This document shows positions 37,815 through 50,072 of a stretch of DNA of 64,000 bases, one piece after another. Source of the stretch: Paramecium pentaurelia (lineage: Eukaryota; Ciliophora; Oligohymenophorea; Peniculida; Parameciidae); NCBI GenBank assembly GCA_905183005.1, contig CAJJDO010000029.1, positions 216,091 through 280,090 of the forward strand, given 5' to 3'. Position numbers and translations under genes: made by a program. Position 1 is the first letter of the stretch. Every line of letters begins with the position of its first letter. The notes beneath the pieces were generated by a model. It was not told where the DNA came from and ran no database searches. It worked only from the letters and a program-made list of their open reading frames with translations.

Positions 37815-38144
37815 ATATTAAAGTTCTATAATTTTAATTAAAAATGTATAGATTCTAAAAATTGAATTACTTTCTTCTTAAAAAAATGATTTTATTATAA
37901 AAATTTAGTTGATAATGAATTTCATCTAAAATTTATTGGTCTCTTTGTAAATGTATAAGTTATTTTTTAATTTCAAAAGGTTAAACTGTTTTACTTTAAC
38001 TTTATGATCTATATTTATCAACAGCTATATTTTATATTTTAATCCAATTATGTTAAGAAAATGTAAAACATTTGAGAAGCTATATTTTATTATAAAATTA
38101 TTACAATGTATTTTTGCTACAAATAATGTGTAAAAGAGAAATTG

Positions 38145-38197
38145 AATTGATATTAGATTTATATAAAATAGTATTTTGAATAAATCTAATATCAATT
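38145..38197. repeat. Perfect 17-bp inverted repeat (hairpin)
   Basis: Arms 38145-38161 (AATTGATATTAGATTTA) and 38181-38197 are exact reverse complements with a 19-nt spacer. It lies ~110 bp upstream of the membrane-protein gene at 38310. Function unknown; candidates are an RNA hairpin or a small transposon-like relic. Confidence 0.9.
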
Positions 38198-38309
38198 TTT
38201 TATAATATTATATAAATTAGATAGATTACTTTTGGAATGAGTACATCTCATTAGTTTAACACTTGAATTATTTTATTATCATTATATTACATTAAATCCG
38301 TTTTATTGA

Positions 38310-39042
38310 ATGGATAAGTCTGAGAGGCGATCATTAAGAGGGACAGTCACAACTTTGAGATCATCTAGAGGGGCTGTATTTGTGAACCAGGATGGATCAT
38401 ATGCATATAGTTTAAATAATGTTTATTTTAGTTTGTCCAATGAAAAATGAATCAATAATATAAAATGAGAAGGTAATTTAAGAACCACAATAAATCATAT
38501 TACCAATGTTTGGAAATGATGAAAAAGCATTTTATATTAACCCTTAAGATTTACCAGATTTTGTTGATGAAGTTTTAGACACTTATATAACACGTTCAAG
38601 AGTTTTTCTTGTTTTTATGTGTATTTAGTTGATAATTGAAATCATCTTTGATTCAATGGTTTGGATAAATTAGGATAAAATAGAAAAACAAGTAAGTGTT
38701 TCAGAATTTAAATAAGCTAGCTTTAATTTATAATAAAGTTCCTTTGATTGATATCCATTAAATGATAATCTTAAGTTTTTGCATTAACATTTTATACTAA
38801 TGCATATATTATGCATCAGGTATTACAGGTGCATGGAGTAAATCTTATAAAATCCTTGATGCCTTTGGAAATTTATCATTTTTCGGAATGTTTTTACAAA
38901 TATTTTTATCTTACACTTATCAGTAATTTATATATTAAAATATAGATTCGATATATTAGTATTTACATTTAAAGTTGTATCATGCATGTATGCTAAGTTT
39001 CTGAGTCACTTGATTCTCAGTTTGATTCTGTTACCTCATTGA
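38310..39042 (+). CDS. Multi-pass membrane protein, unknown family
   Basis: 220 aa with introns 38410-38431, 38692-38716 and 38923-38945. A ~95-residue basic/polar N-terminus (SERRSLRGTVTTLRSSRG...) precedes four or five hydrophobic segments: VFLVFMCIQLIIEIIF, MIILSFCINILYQCIYYASG, LSFFGMFLQIFLSY, ILVFTFKVVSCMYAKFL and LILSLILLP. It ends immediately after the last one. Each intron must be removed for the membrane segments to lie in one frame. No family recognised; small four-TM proteins of this kind include endomembrane proteins. Confidence 0.7.
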
Positions 39043-39217
39043 AATTTATTATTAATATAAAAACCCTATTAATCAAGACTAATTAGACTTATATTTTATT
39101 ATATTATATAATATAATTAAGATTTATAAAATAAATATAGCAAATTAATAGAAATCAAATAAAATATTATCAAATAATAAATTTGGTAGAATAATGTTTC
39201 AAAAAAATATAGATAGA

Positions 39218-40183
39218 TCATTAAGATTGTTCAAATTATTCCAATCCTGCTAGATGAATGTTATTATCAACACTTATAGCATCTACTAATTGTAAAATAT
39301 TATTATTATATATCTCCCTCAAAACAATTTAACCATCTTCTTAAGGCATTTCAAAAACTTTTGTATTTGGACATTATTCATCATCAACAGTAATTTTAAA
39401 TAAACTAATAATAATATATTATTATTTTTACTCATCTTCATAGAAAACCTCAATATAATACAATTTATCATCTATTTTTTTATTTTATTTATAAAGAATT
39501 ATTTTTCTTGATTATTAATTATTTGGTGTATAATTTGTCTAAGTTGGTAAACAACCCATAAAACTACTCTCTTTTATATTACATTATATTTACTTGAAAG
39601 ATCAACACTCTTTTATCTATTAGAACTTTGAATTCTAGATCTTTTTAGTGGATATTCAGCTATCTATTAAACTAATTATTATTATTATGATGTTTGTTTT
39701 AAAATAATTTTAGTATTGTAATTAGGTTTTTTAGTAACTAATCTATTCATTAATCTTTAATTTTCAATAGTAATTCTGACCAACTCTTTTTTCCTTTTTT
39801 CCTTATTTAGTGATTATTTCCTATTGACTGATTAAGATTAATTAAAATTAGAAGTAGTCATATTATTATTATTCTACCAATTAGATGTAGCCCTTTTACG
39901 TTCATTATCTAGTTATATATAGAAATATTACTCATTATATTTTGAATCTTTTCTAATAAGATACGATTTTCTCTTTCAATTTCAGTAAATCTCTCTTCTT
40001 ATAATTAGAGTTTCTTATTTTAGTTTTATGATAACCTTTCCATTTAAGTTCTAACTGTTAATTGTTTTTAAGTAATATACTTAAAGGATGTGCTATTTAT
40101 AGATTGTGTTTATGAATTTATCTTAATCGTTCTTTTTCATAATTATAACATATTTTATTTCCTTTAATAAGATCTCTATCCAT
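39218..40183 (-). CDS. CFAP97 (Hemingway)-like ciliary protein
   Basis: 299 aa with introns 40036-40055 (20 nt), 39909-39931 and 39571-39593. The N-terminal half carries the CFAP97/KIAA1430 pattern: EIERENRILLEKIQNIM, then RKKELVRITIENQRLMNRLV and KPNYNT, the two REN/ENQ-L-L/M blocks of the family. CFAP97 proteins are needed for building motile axonemes and sperm flagella. The C-terminal third (KLYYIEVFYEDEQ..., ...VDDEQCPNTKVFEMPQED) is not part of the usual domain and looks like a separate small beta-rich module. The stop codon of the Sec14 gene lies 35 bp upstream of this start. Confidence 0.8.
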
Positions 40184-40217
40184 TTAATATTTAATATAAT
40201 AAATAAATTATTTTGTT

Positions 40218-41385
40218 TCACATTATATTACAAGAACAACATTGTGAGTTTTATTAATCAATTTCTTGAAACTGTTCGTGTATTCGATATTCTACTATAA
40301 TAATAGATTACCTTTCATTTTAGAATTATTATAAAACTCTTTGGAATTATTATCAATACTAAAATATTCAGATTCTTTGACACTTTAAGTACGTTTAGTA
40401 AAATATGGTCTTTAATTGGACTGAAATTCATCATTTGGTTAATTGATTTAAGCTTTAGTATTTATTGGAGGCCAAAAAGTAGTTAAATTTGGATGTTAAC
40501 CTCCATATTTGATTTCGATTTCTTCAGCTGGAATTAATTCCTATAATTTATAGAAATCTGTAGATTTAAGGAAATTAATTTTGGAAGCAGTTTCAGGGTG
40601 AATGATTTCTATTATTAAGATTGGAAATACTTTCAATTAATTTCCATGATGAATTAAAAAAGAAGGAAGGATTCAAAATAAACATTTTATGCAATGAACT
40701 AGTGTAGTTGATTGAAAAGAATTCATTAATCATATTGAGAGTGGAGAATGGGAAATCAAATAATCCACTACCACCACTATCCAATATTACTATCCAATTT
40801 TCAACATAACCACGAGTATACATAAACTTAGTTACTATATTTCCAATAGCTGTTGCTGCATTTAAAAGAGTCGGTACATGAACTTTATTTTTCGAAATCA
40901 TATGCAATTATATATAAACAACAGGTCGGTATTGATGATCTCTTCCAAATTAATATATGTAGCCTTATTTCTAAATTGAATATTTATTAATTTAAACTAA
41001 ATATTATTCAGCCTCTGGAGACAAGACTTGATAATTTTCATCATTAATCCATTCCAAATGTTTTTGTAACCTTTAAATACATTTACTGATTTCAAAACCT
41101 CCTGAATAACAATATTTAAGAGTCAATTCTTGGCACCAACTAAAACTTTAATATATTATTACTCAGGAGGTAATGTTAATTTATGTTATACTATACTTGC
41201 CATTAACTCTTTAATTTTTTGTTTTTCATATTCATCAAATTCTTAGTGAAAGAATATTTTTCTAACATGATTTTTCCCTTCACCATGCTTTATATAAAAT
41301 GCTATTAGATAACATATCATAATTTACTATCATGTTTTATTTAATAAACATCAGCTGGAGGTCGCAAATAACTAAAATCAATCAT
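40218..41385 (-). CDS. Sec14-like CRAL-TRIO lipid-transfer protein with CaaX end
   Basis: 358 aa with introns 41302-41327, 41140-41162, 40609-40630 and 40292-40311. The CRAL-TRIO N-lobe (LKYCYSGGFEISKCIQRLQK, HLEW) is followed by the lipid-binding domain: RPVVYIQLHMI, GYVENWIVILDSGG, GLFDFPFSTL, SLHKMFILNPS, SWKLIEKIIHPETASKI. All hallmark motifs are intact. Sec14 proteins exchange phosphatidylinositol and phosphatidylcholine or other lipids. After a ~100-residue extension it ends CCSCNIM: CNIM fits a CaaX prenylation box with extra Cys for palmitoylation, which would hold it on a membrane. That end exists only if the last intron is spliced. Confidence 0.88.
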
Positions 41386-41427
41386 ATTATATTAATTTTT
41401 TATATAAAATAAATTCTTAACATATTC

Positions 41428-42743
41428 TCAAAATGCGTATGGTTTATTTTTCTTCTATTTTTTTTCTTTATATTTTCCTTATAATTTTCCAATATCCTTT
41501 TCAAAATTGCTATTGTAAATTCTAGAAAGTTCTTTCATATCTAAATTACTAAAATTCTGTTAATCTTCTATTTCTTTTTCATCCTAACTTGAAGGTAAAT
41601 CATGATCAAACAATATTGTAGTCCATCCCTTTGACTTTATTTACCCTGGCCTAACATAATGTCCACGAAAAGTTCTTAATTTTTATTTTTCTGTTGGAGT
41701 TATTCTTGCATGTGCCAATTTATTACATACTTTATGAACAGATTTTGAAACTACATCATATCCTTATAAAACATGATCATTTTCAACATTTTATTCCACA
41801 TCTTATAAATTCTCTTATAATTCTTTATCATGTTAATCCTTTTACTTTTTTGATGCCTTCTTAATTAACATAGAATATTCTTAATTTTCTTATAAAGCTT
41901 GACATAAATTATATAATTGATATTTTGATTGCCAATCAGATTCTAAAATGATCTTCTAATATATTTCTGTCTTCTTATTCAATTCTATTGTATTCTTCAA
42001 TAAAGGATGAGCCAATATCACTAATTCCTTGTAATAACTTATACTAATCTATTTTAATTCATTAACATAATCCAAAAAAAACATTATTCTTCTAAATTAC
42101 CATCTCTTTAAAAAATTTTTGTATGTATCATAATTCTCATAATTTTCCCTTTTATCAAATTCTCTATGAATTTTAGCATGCAATAATAATAATTACTCTA
42201 ATTTTATTGCACATTATTTTAATTCCTAAAATATTGGATCATCTCCAATATCATTTACATCAACTGCTCTTAACATTATATGAATAGAAACATAAGATAA
42301 ACGATAATTATCTTCATCTAACCTTCTATATCTTGTCTTTTTATCATGTATATACATCTCCGAAAATAATTTTATTGCTCCTCTTAACCATTTAGATATT
42401 GTTTTTGTATATCTTCCTAAATACATTCTAATATATCTATATATACATACCTAACTCCTGTTTGTTATGTAAAACTTTATAAACCTCCTTTGTTATTCCC
42501 TCTACATTTAATACCTGTTTCATATAAAACCTTTGTTTATTCCTCACTTAAATTCTCCTTATATCCAGTCAATGTTTCCCATCTCTTTCTTAACTTATAT
42601 GTTTAGTTCACTTAGATTCCAGTTGTCTCAAAATAGACTCTAGCAACTTTTGTCCAATGCCTACAATTTTCTCCACCATGAGCATCAACTATTTATAAAA
42701 ATTCTTTTTTAAACTACTAATCTTCATGAAACCCTCTTGACAT
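41428..42743 (-). CDS. Myb/SANT-like protein
   Basis: 430 aa with intron 42428-42450. The N-terminal ~100 residues look like two SANT/Myb-type repeats (HWTKVARVYFETTG...LRKRWETLTG; LSEEQTKVLYETG...GRYTKTISKWLRG), with Trp and other aromatics at the expected positions. The second repeat is less regular. The middle is helical and aromatic-rich (LKRWQFRRIMFFLDYVNEL), then a Gln/Glu coiled-coil region and a Lys-rich C-terminus (KEKKQKKNKPYAF). It may bind DNA or chromatin; this is inferred. Its stop is 43 bp from the Sec14 start on the same strand. Confidence 0.6.
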
Positions 42744-42996
42744 TTTTATTTTTGATATAGTAGCTCCAAAATTATCCTTTAAAAAAATTATCTCTAAATT
42801 TTACAATGATTTCTCAACTCAGCATTTATATATCATAGAACTAATTATATGTTATTATCTATTAGAATCATTAATTCATTTAATCAAGAATTTTTCATTT
42901 AAATAAACATTTTCAATATTTAGACTTCTTTTTATATATATTAATAATTAAAATTCTTCCTTTAATTAAAAAGTATTTAATTTCTTATCGTTTTTT

Positions 42997-44161
42997 ATGA
43001 GTTTTCAATTCTCTAATATCAAAAATATTATTAAAAGTCTTTGTTATTATGAAGCAATAGATATTATTAAAATGTTAAGAAAACTTATAAATACTGAGTT
43101 TGAATAGGAATATTAAGATACTAAAATTAAAGGAATTATAATTTCATCAAGCAATTTTAGGATAAGTATGGAATCTTCTAATTTAAGTTATGAACGTTGT
43201 TCAGAAAATTGAAAAAATTTAATAAGACTATTAAGCAGCTATAGTACTTGAAGCCTAATATAGAAACTATTCAGTCAACATTTATTGCCATTGGAAGCTA
43301 AAGAAAATGCTTTAAATATAATAATTGAAAAGTTTTTTATAAAGAAGCTTTTAGACATTTAATTAAATAAGAAATAAACTATCAAATCAATAATCCTTAC
43401 TTTGATGAAGTATTTAAAGATTTTTTAAATAATTTTTCATTTTAACAATACAGAGAATATTTTGAATAAGAATTAATTAAGCTTTAATTTAAATTTGGAT
43501 TAAAATTGTATGATTTAAAATTAACAAATAATATTGAATATCCTGAGTTTCTTATCATGAATATATCCTAAGAATTTATAAGGAATGTTACATAATCTGA
43601 CGATTCTTTTAAAATGAAGATGATGATAATTTTGAGTACTTTGTTAGATTATTTTAAGATATAGAAAATGAAAAATTGAATAACAGGAAAATATCATTAG
43701 ACTCTTAATAAGAAGATTGTGATTTTAATGATTATTTAATATAAGTTCAACTTATATAATTCATTTAACTTTAATAAAATTATTTTTTGTGTTTCATCTA
43801 AGCTCTTAATAAATTAAAACAATTTTTCAGATATCATTAAGTATTTGAGACTCAAGTATTGTATCATTAGAAGATGGCTTAAGTCTTTAATAATGATTAA
43901 TTAAATTATTAAGACAAATTACTTAATTCTTCATTCAATTTTCATTAATCATTCTTTAAATTAATTCTTTTTAGATCTAAATAATTTATTGATCTTTTTA
44001 TTTATTGGTTTAAGAAGTTTAATAAATAGCAGATAGGATTGGAATAATAGAATTTAAACTACATTATGACTTTGAACATTTTTATTTTTAAATAGTTTAT
44101 CAATGTCTTCATTGATGCTGTTATAATCGCCAATTTAAAAACAAAACTCTATATTGTTTGA
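42997..44161 (+). CDS. Helical hypothetical protein with five introns
   Basis: A model of 346 aa, obtained by removing introns 43166-43187, 43244-43263, 43332-43354, 43547-43572 and 43587-43619; the coding length is then divisible by three. The first half is convincing (IIMNVVQKIEKIQQDYQAAI, KLFSQHLLPLEAKENALNII, FGLKLYDLKLTNNIEYPEIY), followed by an acidic segment (DDNFEYFVRLFQDIENEKLN). The last ~120 residues are Phe/Ile/Leu-rich and less certain; the true stop may be earlier if another intron exists. The fifth intron (33 nt) is long for this genome. No domain recognised. Confidence 0.5.
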
Positions 44162-44270
44162 ACATAATTATAATTCTTAAATATAGTTCTTCTCATAAAT
44201 AAAATCAAGATTATTAAAAATCATAAGTATGATTTCTATATAAATACGATATAAATAAATTAAAAAAAAG

Positions 44271-45482
44271 ATGTATCAATATTGTAATCTCCAAAGACAA
44301 ACATCGAATGAAAATACTCATTTGCTATTACATAACTTAGATGATGTTAATAGTGCTATTTTTTTGATTAAATTACAGGATTAAAACTTATCAGAGACCA
44401 TTATTAATATCTTAAAATCTAAATTAGGAGATAAATACTTTGAATTCTACAATACTTAATCAGAAATAATTGATATTCATAGGATAAATAGAGTCAACCT
44501 TTCATATAGAAAAATTTATTTCTAAGAGATAAACTATTATATGAAAAACAGAGATGAAATATCTTAATAAATAGATGTTTTTACATAAAAATATTATAAG
44601 ATAAGTAGGTAAGAAGGTTAAATTCAAGAATTATAATAATTAAAACATGAAAAATAATAAATAGAATAATAAAACTAGGAATTGGAAAAATAAATATCAT
44701 AAATTAGATCTTAATCTTAAGATGATTTACTATTAAATTTGATATTGCAGATTGAAATATCAAATTTAATGAAAGAAATGTAAAATTAAGAGTAAAATAT
44801 ATTATAAATCTAATTTAGGCAATTAATTAAAAAATATGAAGAGGAATGTCTCAAATTAAAGAATGAAAATAGTACATTATAAAATTTACTTAGAGAAGCT
44901 AATTTTAACCTATAAACACATATAGATCTATTAAATAAAGAAAAAATTAATAAAATTCAACCTAAAATAAGAATTTAAAATAGAAATATAGAACCTAAAA
45001 ATGATTAGGTTTCTATCTAAAATTCATAATTATTCTAATCTAATTACAAAAAATAGATTAATTACAGAAACAAATGTGGCCACTTTTTAGATATTTCTAA
45101 AATACAATAATAAGTAGATTTTGCAATTAAAGTTAATACGATAGCTTAATGCACTAGATGTTAAGCTTCTCTATCATCCAAACTATGTTTATTGGTTTAA
45201 GATTATGGAAGATCATATTTCGAAATAAAAAATTAAATAGAACTTAGCAAGCTTTAATAAAATTTATAAATGAAGTTAAAAAATCATGAAAAACTAATAA
45301 AATGTTCAAAAAATAATTGTCAATTCTTTTGCATTTGGTAGAATAACTAGAAAGTATAATTTGGATCGTTTACACAATAAAAAAATGGATTTTGCCCTTA
45401 ATGTGTAGAATATATTGTAATTAAACAATTATATTTTCTTGGTTAGTTAGAAATGGATGCCTTATTCGAAACTCATTTCTGA
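44271..45482 (+). CDS. Coiled-coil protein with C-terminal cysteine domain (family member 2)
   Basis: 403 aa read as one frame. A 27-nt GT...TAG segment around 44793-44819 could be a frame-neutral intron. The N-terminal ~90 residues are globular; residues ~100-260 are Gln-rich coiled coil. The C-terminal ~130 residues repeat the pattern of the protein at 25348: RNKCGHF, AQCTRCQASLSSKLC, KCSKNNCQFFCIW, GFCPQC, and a terminal ETHF. The shared CGH, CxxC, SSKLC, NCxFFCxW and FCPxC elements in one order mark a common metal-binding module. The sequence from 44527 on is repeated exactly downstream by an assembly artefact, so there is only one gene. Confidence 0.75.
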
Positions 45483-46227
45483 TACTTGATTTGCTTTTAT
45501 AATAAATGAAACATAAATATTCATTTTTATTAAAGAGGCATCATAAATTTATTTTATTTTACATCAATATTATTTAATGAAATAAAAAAAATTTCATTTG
45601 TTAATTATTCTACTTTTTACTTTAATCCAAAATTTGATTCTTTATTCTAAAATATTCTCCATCTAATCTATGGTATAATTTTCTCAGAGAAAACCTCAAT
45701 TAACTTTCTCTTAACATATCTGTCATATTAATTCCTTCATTCATCTAAAGTAATTTGATGGATTAAATTTTTTATCCAACTTATTTTATTTGTCAATAAA
45801 AATAGATATTTTTTATCTAACCTTTATGCTTTTTAATTTTCTTTGAACAAAAAATTTCAAATTATTTCTAAATTTGATAGCATTAGTAAAAAATGAGATT
45901 ACCAGTCAAAATTTCCACATAGTTTTATTTATAATATAAAAAATTATAATATGGATAGATTCAAGATTATCAAAGTATAATTACTAAATTGAATAGTTTA
46001 AAGGACGCTTATTGCTGTTTTTATATCCTCAAGGATAAAAATAAAATGATTCAAATAATATTAATCAAAAATTTATTTTTTATATTTTTTTTAAGTTTAA
46101 ACTAAACAAAGCTGTTATGGGCAAAAATATCTATCAAATTAATTAATAGAATTGATAAAATTGCATAAAATAATGATAAATAATAATAAACACACAGTAA
46201 AGTCTTTTATTTTTAATAATTGAACTT
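44527..46227. repeat. First copy of a 1,701-bp exact direct repeat (assembly artefact)
   Basis: 44527-46227 is repeated at 46229-47929 with a constant offset of 1702 and a single N (46228) between. I saw no differences wherever I compared them. This is the signature of two overlapping contigs joined with a one-base gap instead of being merged. Confidence 0.92.
45541..45744 (-). CDS. Possible small gene, upstream exons unresolved
   Basis: A 67-aa frame (MNEGINMTDMLRESQLRFSL, RKLYHRLDGEYFRIKNQILD) closes at TGA 45541-45543. The first ~45 residues look like real protein. The start at 45744 is only the first ATG, and the frame may be the last exon of a longer gene. The tail after QSKKQ is Phe/Ile-rich and may be spurious. 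An exact second copy lies at 47243-47446 because of the artefact. Confidence 0.35.
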
Positions 46228-46228
46228 N
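46228..46228. other. Assembly gap (single N)
   Basis: Single undetermined base between the two 1,701-bp identical blocks. Confidence 0.97.
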
Positions 46229-47929
46229 AGATAAACTATTATATGAAAAACAGAGATGAAATATCTTAATAAATAGATGTTTTTACATAAAAATATTATA
46301 AGATAAGTAGGTAAGAAGGTTAAATTCAAGAATTATAATAATTAAAACATGAAAAATAATAAATAGAATAATAAAACTAGGAATTGGAAAAATAAATATC
46401 ATAAATTAGATCTTAATCTTAAGATGATTTACTATTAAATTTGATATTGCAGATTGAAATATCAAATTTAATGAAAGAAATGTAAAATTAAGAGTAAAAT
46501 ATATTATAAATCTAATTTAGGCAATTAATTAAAAAATATGAAGAGGAATGTCTCAAATTAAAGAATGAAAATAGTACATTATAAAATTTACTTAGAGAAG
46601 CTAATTTTAACCTATAAACACATATAGATCTATTAAATAAAGAAAAAATTAATAAAATTCAACCTAAAATAAGAATTTAAAATAGAAATATAGAACCTAA
46701 AAATGATTAGGTTTCTATCTAAAATTCATAATTATTCTAATCTAATTACAAAAAATAGATTAATTACAGAAACAAATGTGGCCACTTTTTAGATATTTCT
46801 AAAATACAATAATAAGTAGATTTTGCAATTAAAGTTAATACGATAGCTTAATGCACTAGATGTTAAGCTTCTCTATCATCCAAACTATGTTTATTGGTTT
46901 AAGATTATGGAAGATCATATTTCGAAATAAAAAATTAAATAGAACTTAGCAAGCTTTAATAAAATTTATAAATGAAGTTAAAAAATCATGAAAAACTAAT
47001 AAAATGTTCAAAAAATAATTGTCAATTCTTTTGCATTTGGTAGAATAACTAGAAAGTATAATTTGGATCGTTTACACAATAAAAAAATGGATTTTGCCCT
47101 TAATGTGTAGAATATATTGTAATTAAACAATTATATTTTCTTGGTTAGTTAGAAATGGATGCCTTATTCGAAACTCATTTCTGATACTTGATTTGCTTTT
47201 ATAATAAATGAAACATAAATATTCATTTTTATTAAAGAGGCATCATAAATTTATTTTATTTTACATCAATATTATTTAATGAAATAAAAAAAATTTCATT
47301 TGTTAATTATTCTACTTTTTACTTTAATCCAAAATTTGATTCTTTATTCTAAAATATTCTCCATCTAATCTATGGTATAATTTTCTCAGAGAAAACCTCA
47401 ATTAACTTTCTCTTAACATATCTGTCATATTAATTCCTTCATTCATCTAAAGTAATTTGATGGATTAAATTTTTTATCCAACTTATTTTATTTGTCAATA
47501 AAAATAGATATTTTTTATCTAACCTTTATGCTTTTTAATTTTCTTTGAACAAAAAATTTCAAATTATTTCTAAATTTGATAGCATTAGTAAAAAATGAGA
47601 TTACCAGTCAAAATTTCCACATAGTTTTATTTATAATATAAAAAATTATAATATGGATAGATTCAAGATTATCAAAGTATAATTACTAAATTGAATAGTT
47701 TAAAGGACGCTTATTGCTGTTTTTATATCCTCAAGGATAAAAATAAAATGATTCAAATAATATTAATCAAAAATTTATTTTTTATATTTTTTTTAAGTTT
47801 AAACTAAACAAAGCTGTTATGGGCAAAAATATCTATCAAATTAATTAATAGAATTGATAAAATTGCATAAAATAATGATAAATAATAATAAACACACAGT
47901 AAAGTCTTTTATTTTTAATAATTGAACTT
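46229..47929. repeat. Second copy of the 1,701-bp exact direct repeat
   Basis: It holds a 5'-truncated second copy of the cysteine-domain gene (46229-47184) and of the small minus-strand frame (47243-47446). These should not be counted as genes. Confidence 0.92.
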
Positions 47930-48289
47930 TAAAATTGAAAATTATTAGTCTTATATATATAAAACTAATTTAACTATAACATGGATTAAATTAAAAATAT
48001 TAAAAGTACAAATGTTGTTCCAAAAGTATAAAATGACATAAATGCAATAAATTATTTATGTCTATGATTGAATTTAATCATTCAAAGCTAAATAAAAGAA
48101 TTGGAACATAAATATTATTTGAAAAATTTATATTTATTGATTTATATAATCTTTTATGGCAAAAAAATCTTTTAATAAAGGATGATGTCTTTCTACATCT
48201 TCCTAAGACTTGTAGCACATAAATTAATTATATTATCTCCAGCTATACTTGTACTTATCAGATATCCAAAGTTTGGCAAATATTTAAAC
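47930..48289. other. AT-rich region, no gene seen
   Basis: Unique sequence after the first artefact and before the decayed retroelement. No coding frame recognised. Confidence 0.5.
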
Positions 48290-48773
48290 TTAAGAATAAT
48301 TTTTTTGGGGATGCCAATCTATTGATTAATCCTGATATTATCCTATCTGATCTTCTCTTATTCTCTTCTCATCTCAGACTATTTTTCTGTGAGATTTCGA
48401 TCTTATTATCTTTTATTTCTCTAATTACTTACTCGCTAAGTGATTTTCTTAAGATACAACTTCTGGCTATCTATTCAGAAGTAGACTCAATATAGGCAGT
48501 TAGTTTGGAATCAAATGATCTCCTAATTTTATTACTTTATTAGCTCTTGCTTTAGATAACTTTTGAATCACTTTGATTGATCCTGTTTACACCTATTAAC
48601 ATTTTTCCAATTCTTTAATGCTTCTCTTTTCATCAATTATGCTAAATAATCAAAATATAGCTGAATATATCACAGCCAAAGTTTTGTCGTAGATCTCAAA
48701 GGCAAGATTCTATTTAAATTCTTGAGCCGATATCATAGAAAAACTAGCTAAACTTAACTATGTTTCATAAGTT

Positions 48774-49422
48774 GATTAATATTACCTCTAATATGTACTC
48801 CTTCATCTAATCCTTTTCAAATCAGTTTATTTGATCTTTACTAGTTTTGTATTCCATATTTATTTGTTAATATATTAATTAAAACTGTAACTCTTTTTTT
48901 ATATTGGATCATATATGAATAACTATTCTTCTATCCATTCAAGAGCATATAGCTTATCATCTGTCTTTATACTTTTATTCCTACCTAAATTTTTAGAAAA
49001 TTTGGTATCTATATATAATATTATAGGCATTCAGCAAATCTAAAAAGATTGCTATTTATCCTCTAATACTTCCTTTTAATAAACATTTAATTCTGCTATT
49101 ATCTAATCAAGGTGTTAGGAGTAACCTAAATGAGAAACAAAACCAATATAAGAAGCATTTGATCTACTTGTACAAATTTCTTTAAATATTGGTACAAAGA
49201 AGAATCAATCCATTTTATAAATTACTCATAATCATAATAGGTCTGAGTTAACCAATAAGAGGGATTTAAGGATGCCATCAGTTGGATAAGCTTCAAACTG
49301 CATTGTTCTCATTCAAGTATGTTGCTAGTCTTTTTATTCTACTAGATAATTTGAGAATGCCTTCTTATTATTGGCAAAGTTATTTACAGTTTCATAATAT
49401 ATTCTTAGATTTTTTTGATTCT
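48774..49422. repeat. First copy of a 649-bp exact direct repeat (assembly artefact)
   Basis: Repeated at 49424-50072 with an offset of 650 and a single N at 49423 between. Same signature as the other two joins. Confidence 0.92.
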
Positions 49423-49423
49423 N
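49423..49423. other. Assembly gap (single N)
   Basis: Single undetermined base between identical 649-bp blocks. Confidence 0.97.
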
Positions 49424-50072
49424 GATTAATATTACCTCTAATATGTACTCCTTCATCTAATCCTTTTCAAATCAGTTTATTTGATCTTTACTAGTTTTGT
49501 ATTCCATATTTATTTGTTAATATATTAATTAAAACTGTAACTCTTTTTTTATATTGGATCATATATGAATAACTATTCTTCTATCCATTCAAGAGCATAT
49601 AGCTTATCATCTGTCTTTATACTTTTATTCCTACCTAAATTTTTAGAAAATTTGGTATCTATATATAATATTATAGGCATTCAGCAAATCTAAAAAGATT
49701 GCTATTTATCCTCTAATACTTCCTTTTAATAAACATTTAATTCTGCTATTATCTAATCAAGGTGTTAGGAGTAACCTAAATGAGAAACAAAACCAATATA
49801 AGAAGCATTTGATCTACTTGTACAAATTTCTTTAAATATTGGTACAAAGAAGAATCAATCCATTTTATAAATTACTCATAATCATAATAGGTCTGAGTTA
49901 ACCAATAAGAGGGATTTAAGGATGCCATCAGTTGGATAAGCTTCAAACTGCATTGTTCTCATTCAAGTATGTTGCTAGTCTTTTTATTCTACTAGATAAT
50001 TTGAGAATGCCTTCTTATTATTGGCAAAGTTATTTACAGTTTCATAATATATTCTTAGATTTTTTTGATTCT
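49424..50072. repeat. Second copy of the 649-bp exact direct repeat
   Basis: Lies inside the decayed reverse transcriptase; it makes the element look longer than it is. Confidence 0.92.

Larger units (their letters stand above)
37311..38309. other. AT-rich intergenic region with inverted repeats
   Basis: About 1 kb without a gene. It contains an imperfect inverted repeat at 37781-37814 and a perfect 17-bp inverted repeat at 38145-38197 (separate entry). Confidence 0.6.

Noticed and set aside
46229..47184. A third member of the cysteine-domain family
   Set aside because: It is an exact copy of 44527-45482 produced by the assembly artefact and has no start of its own.
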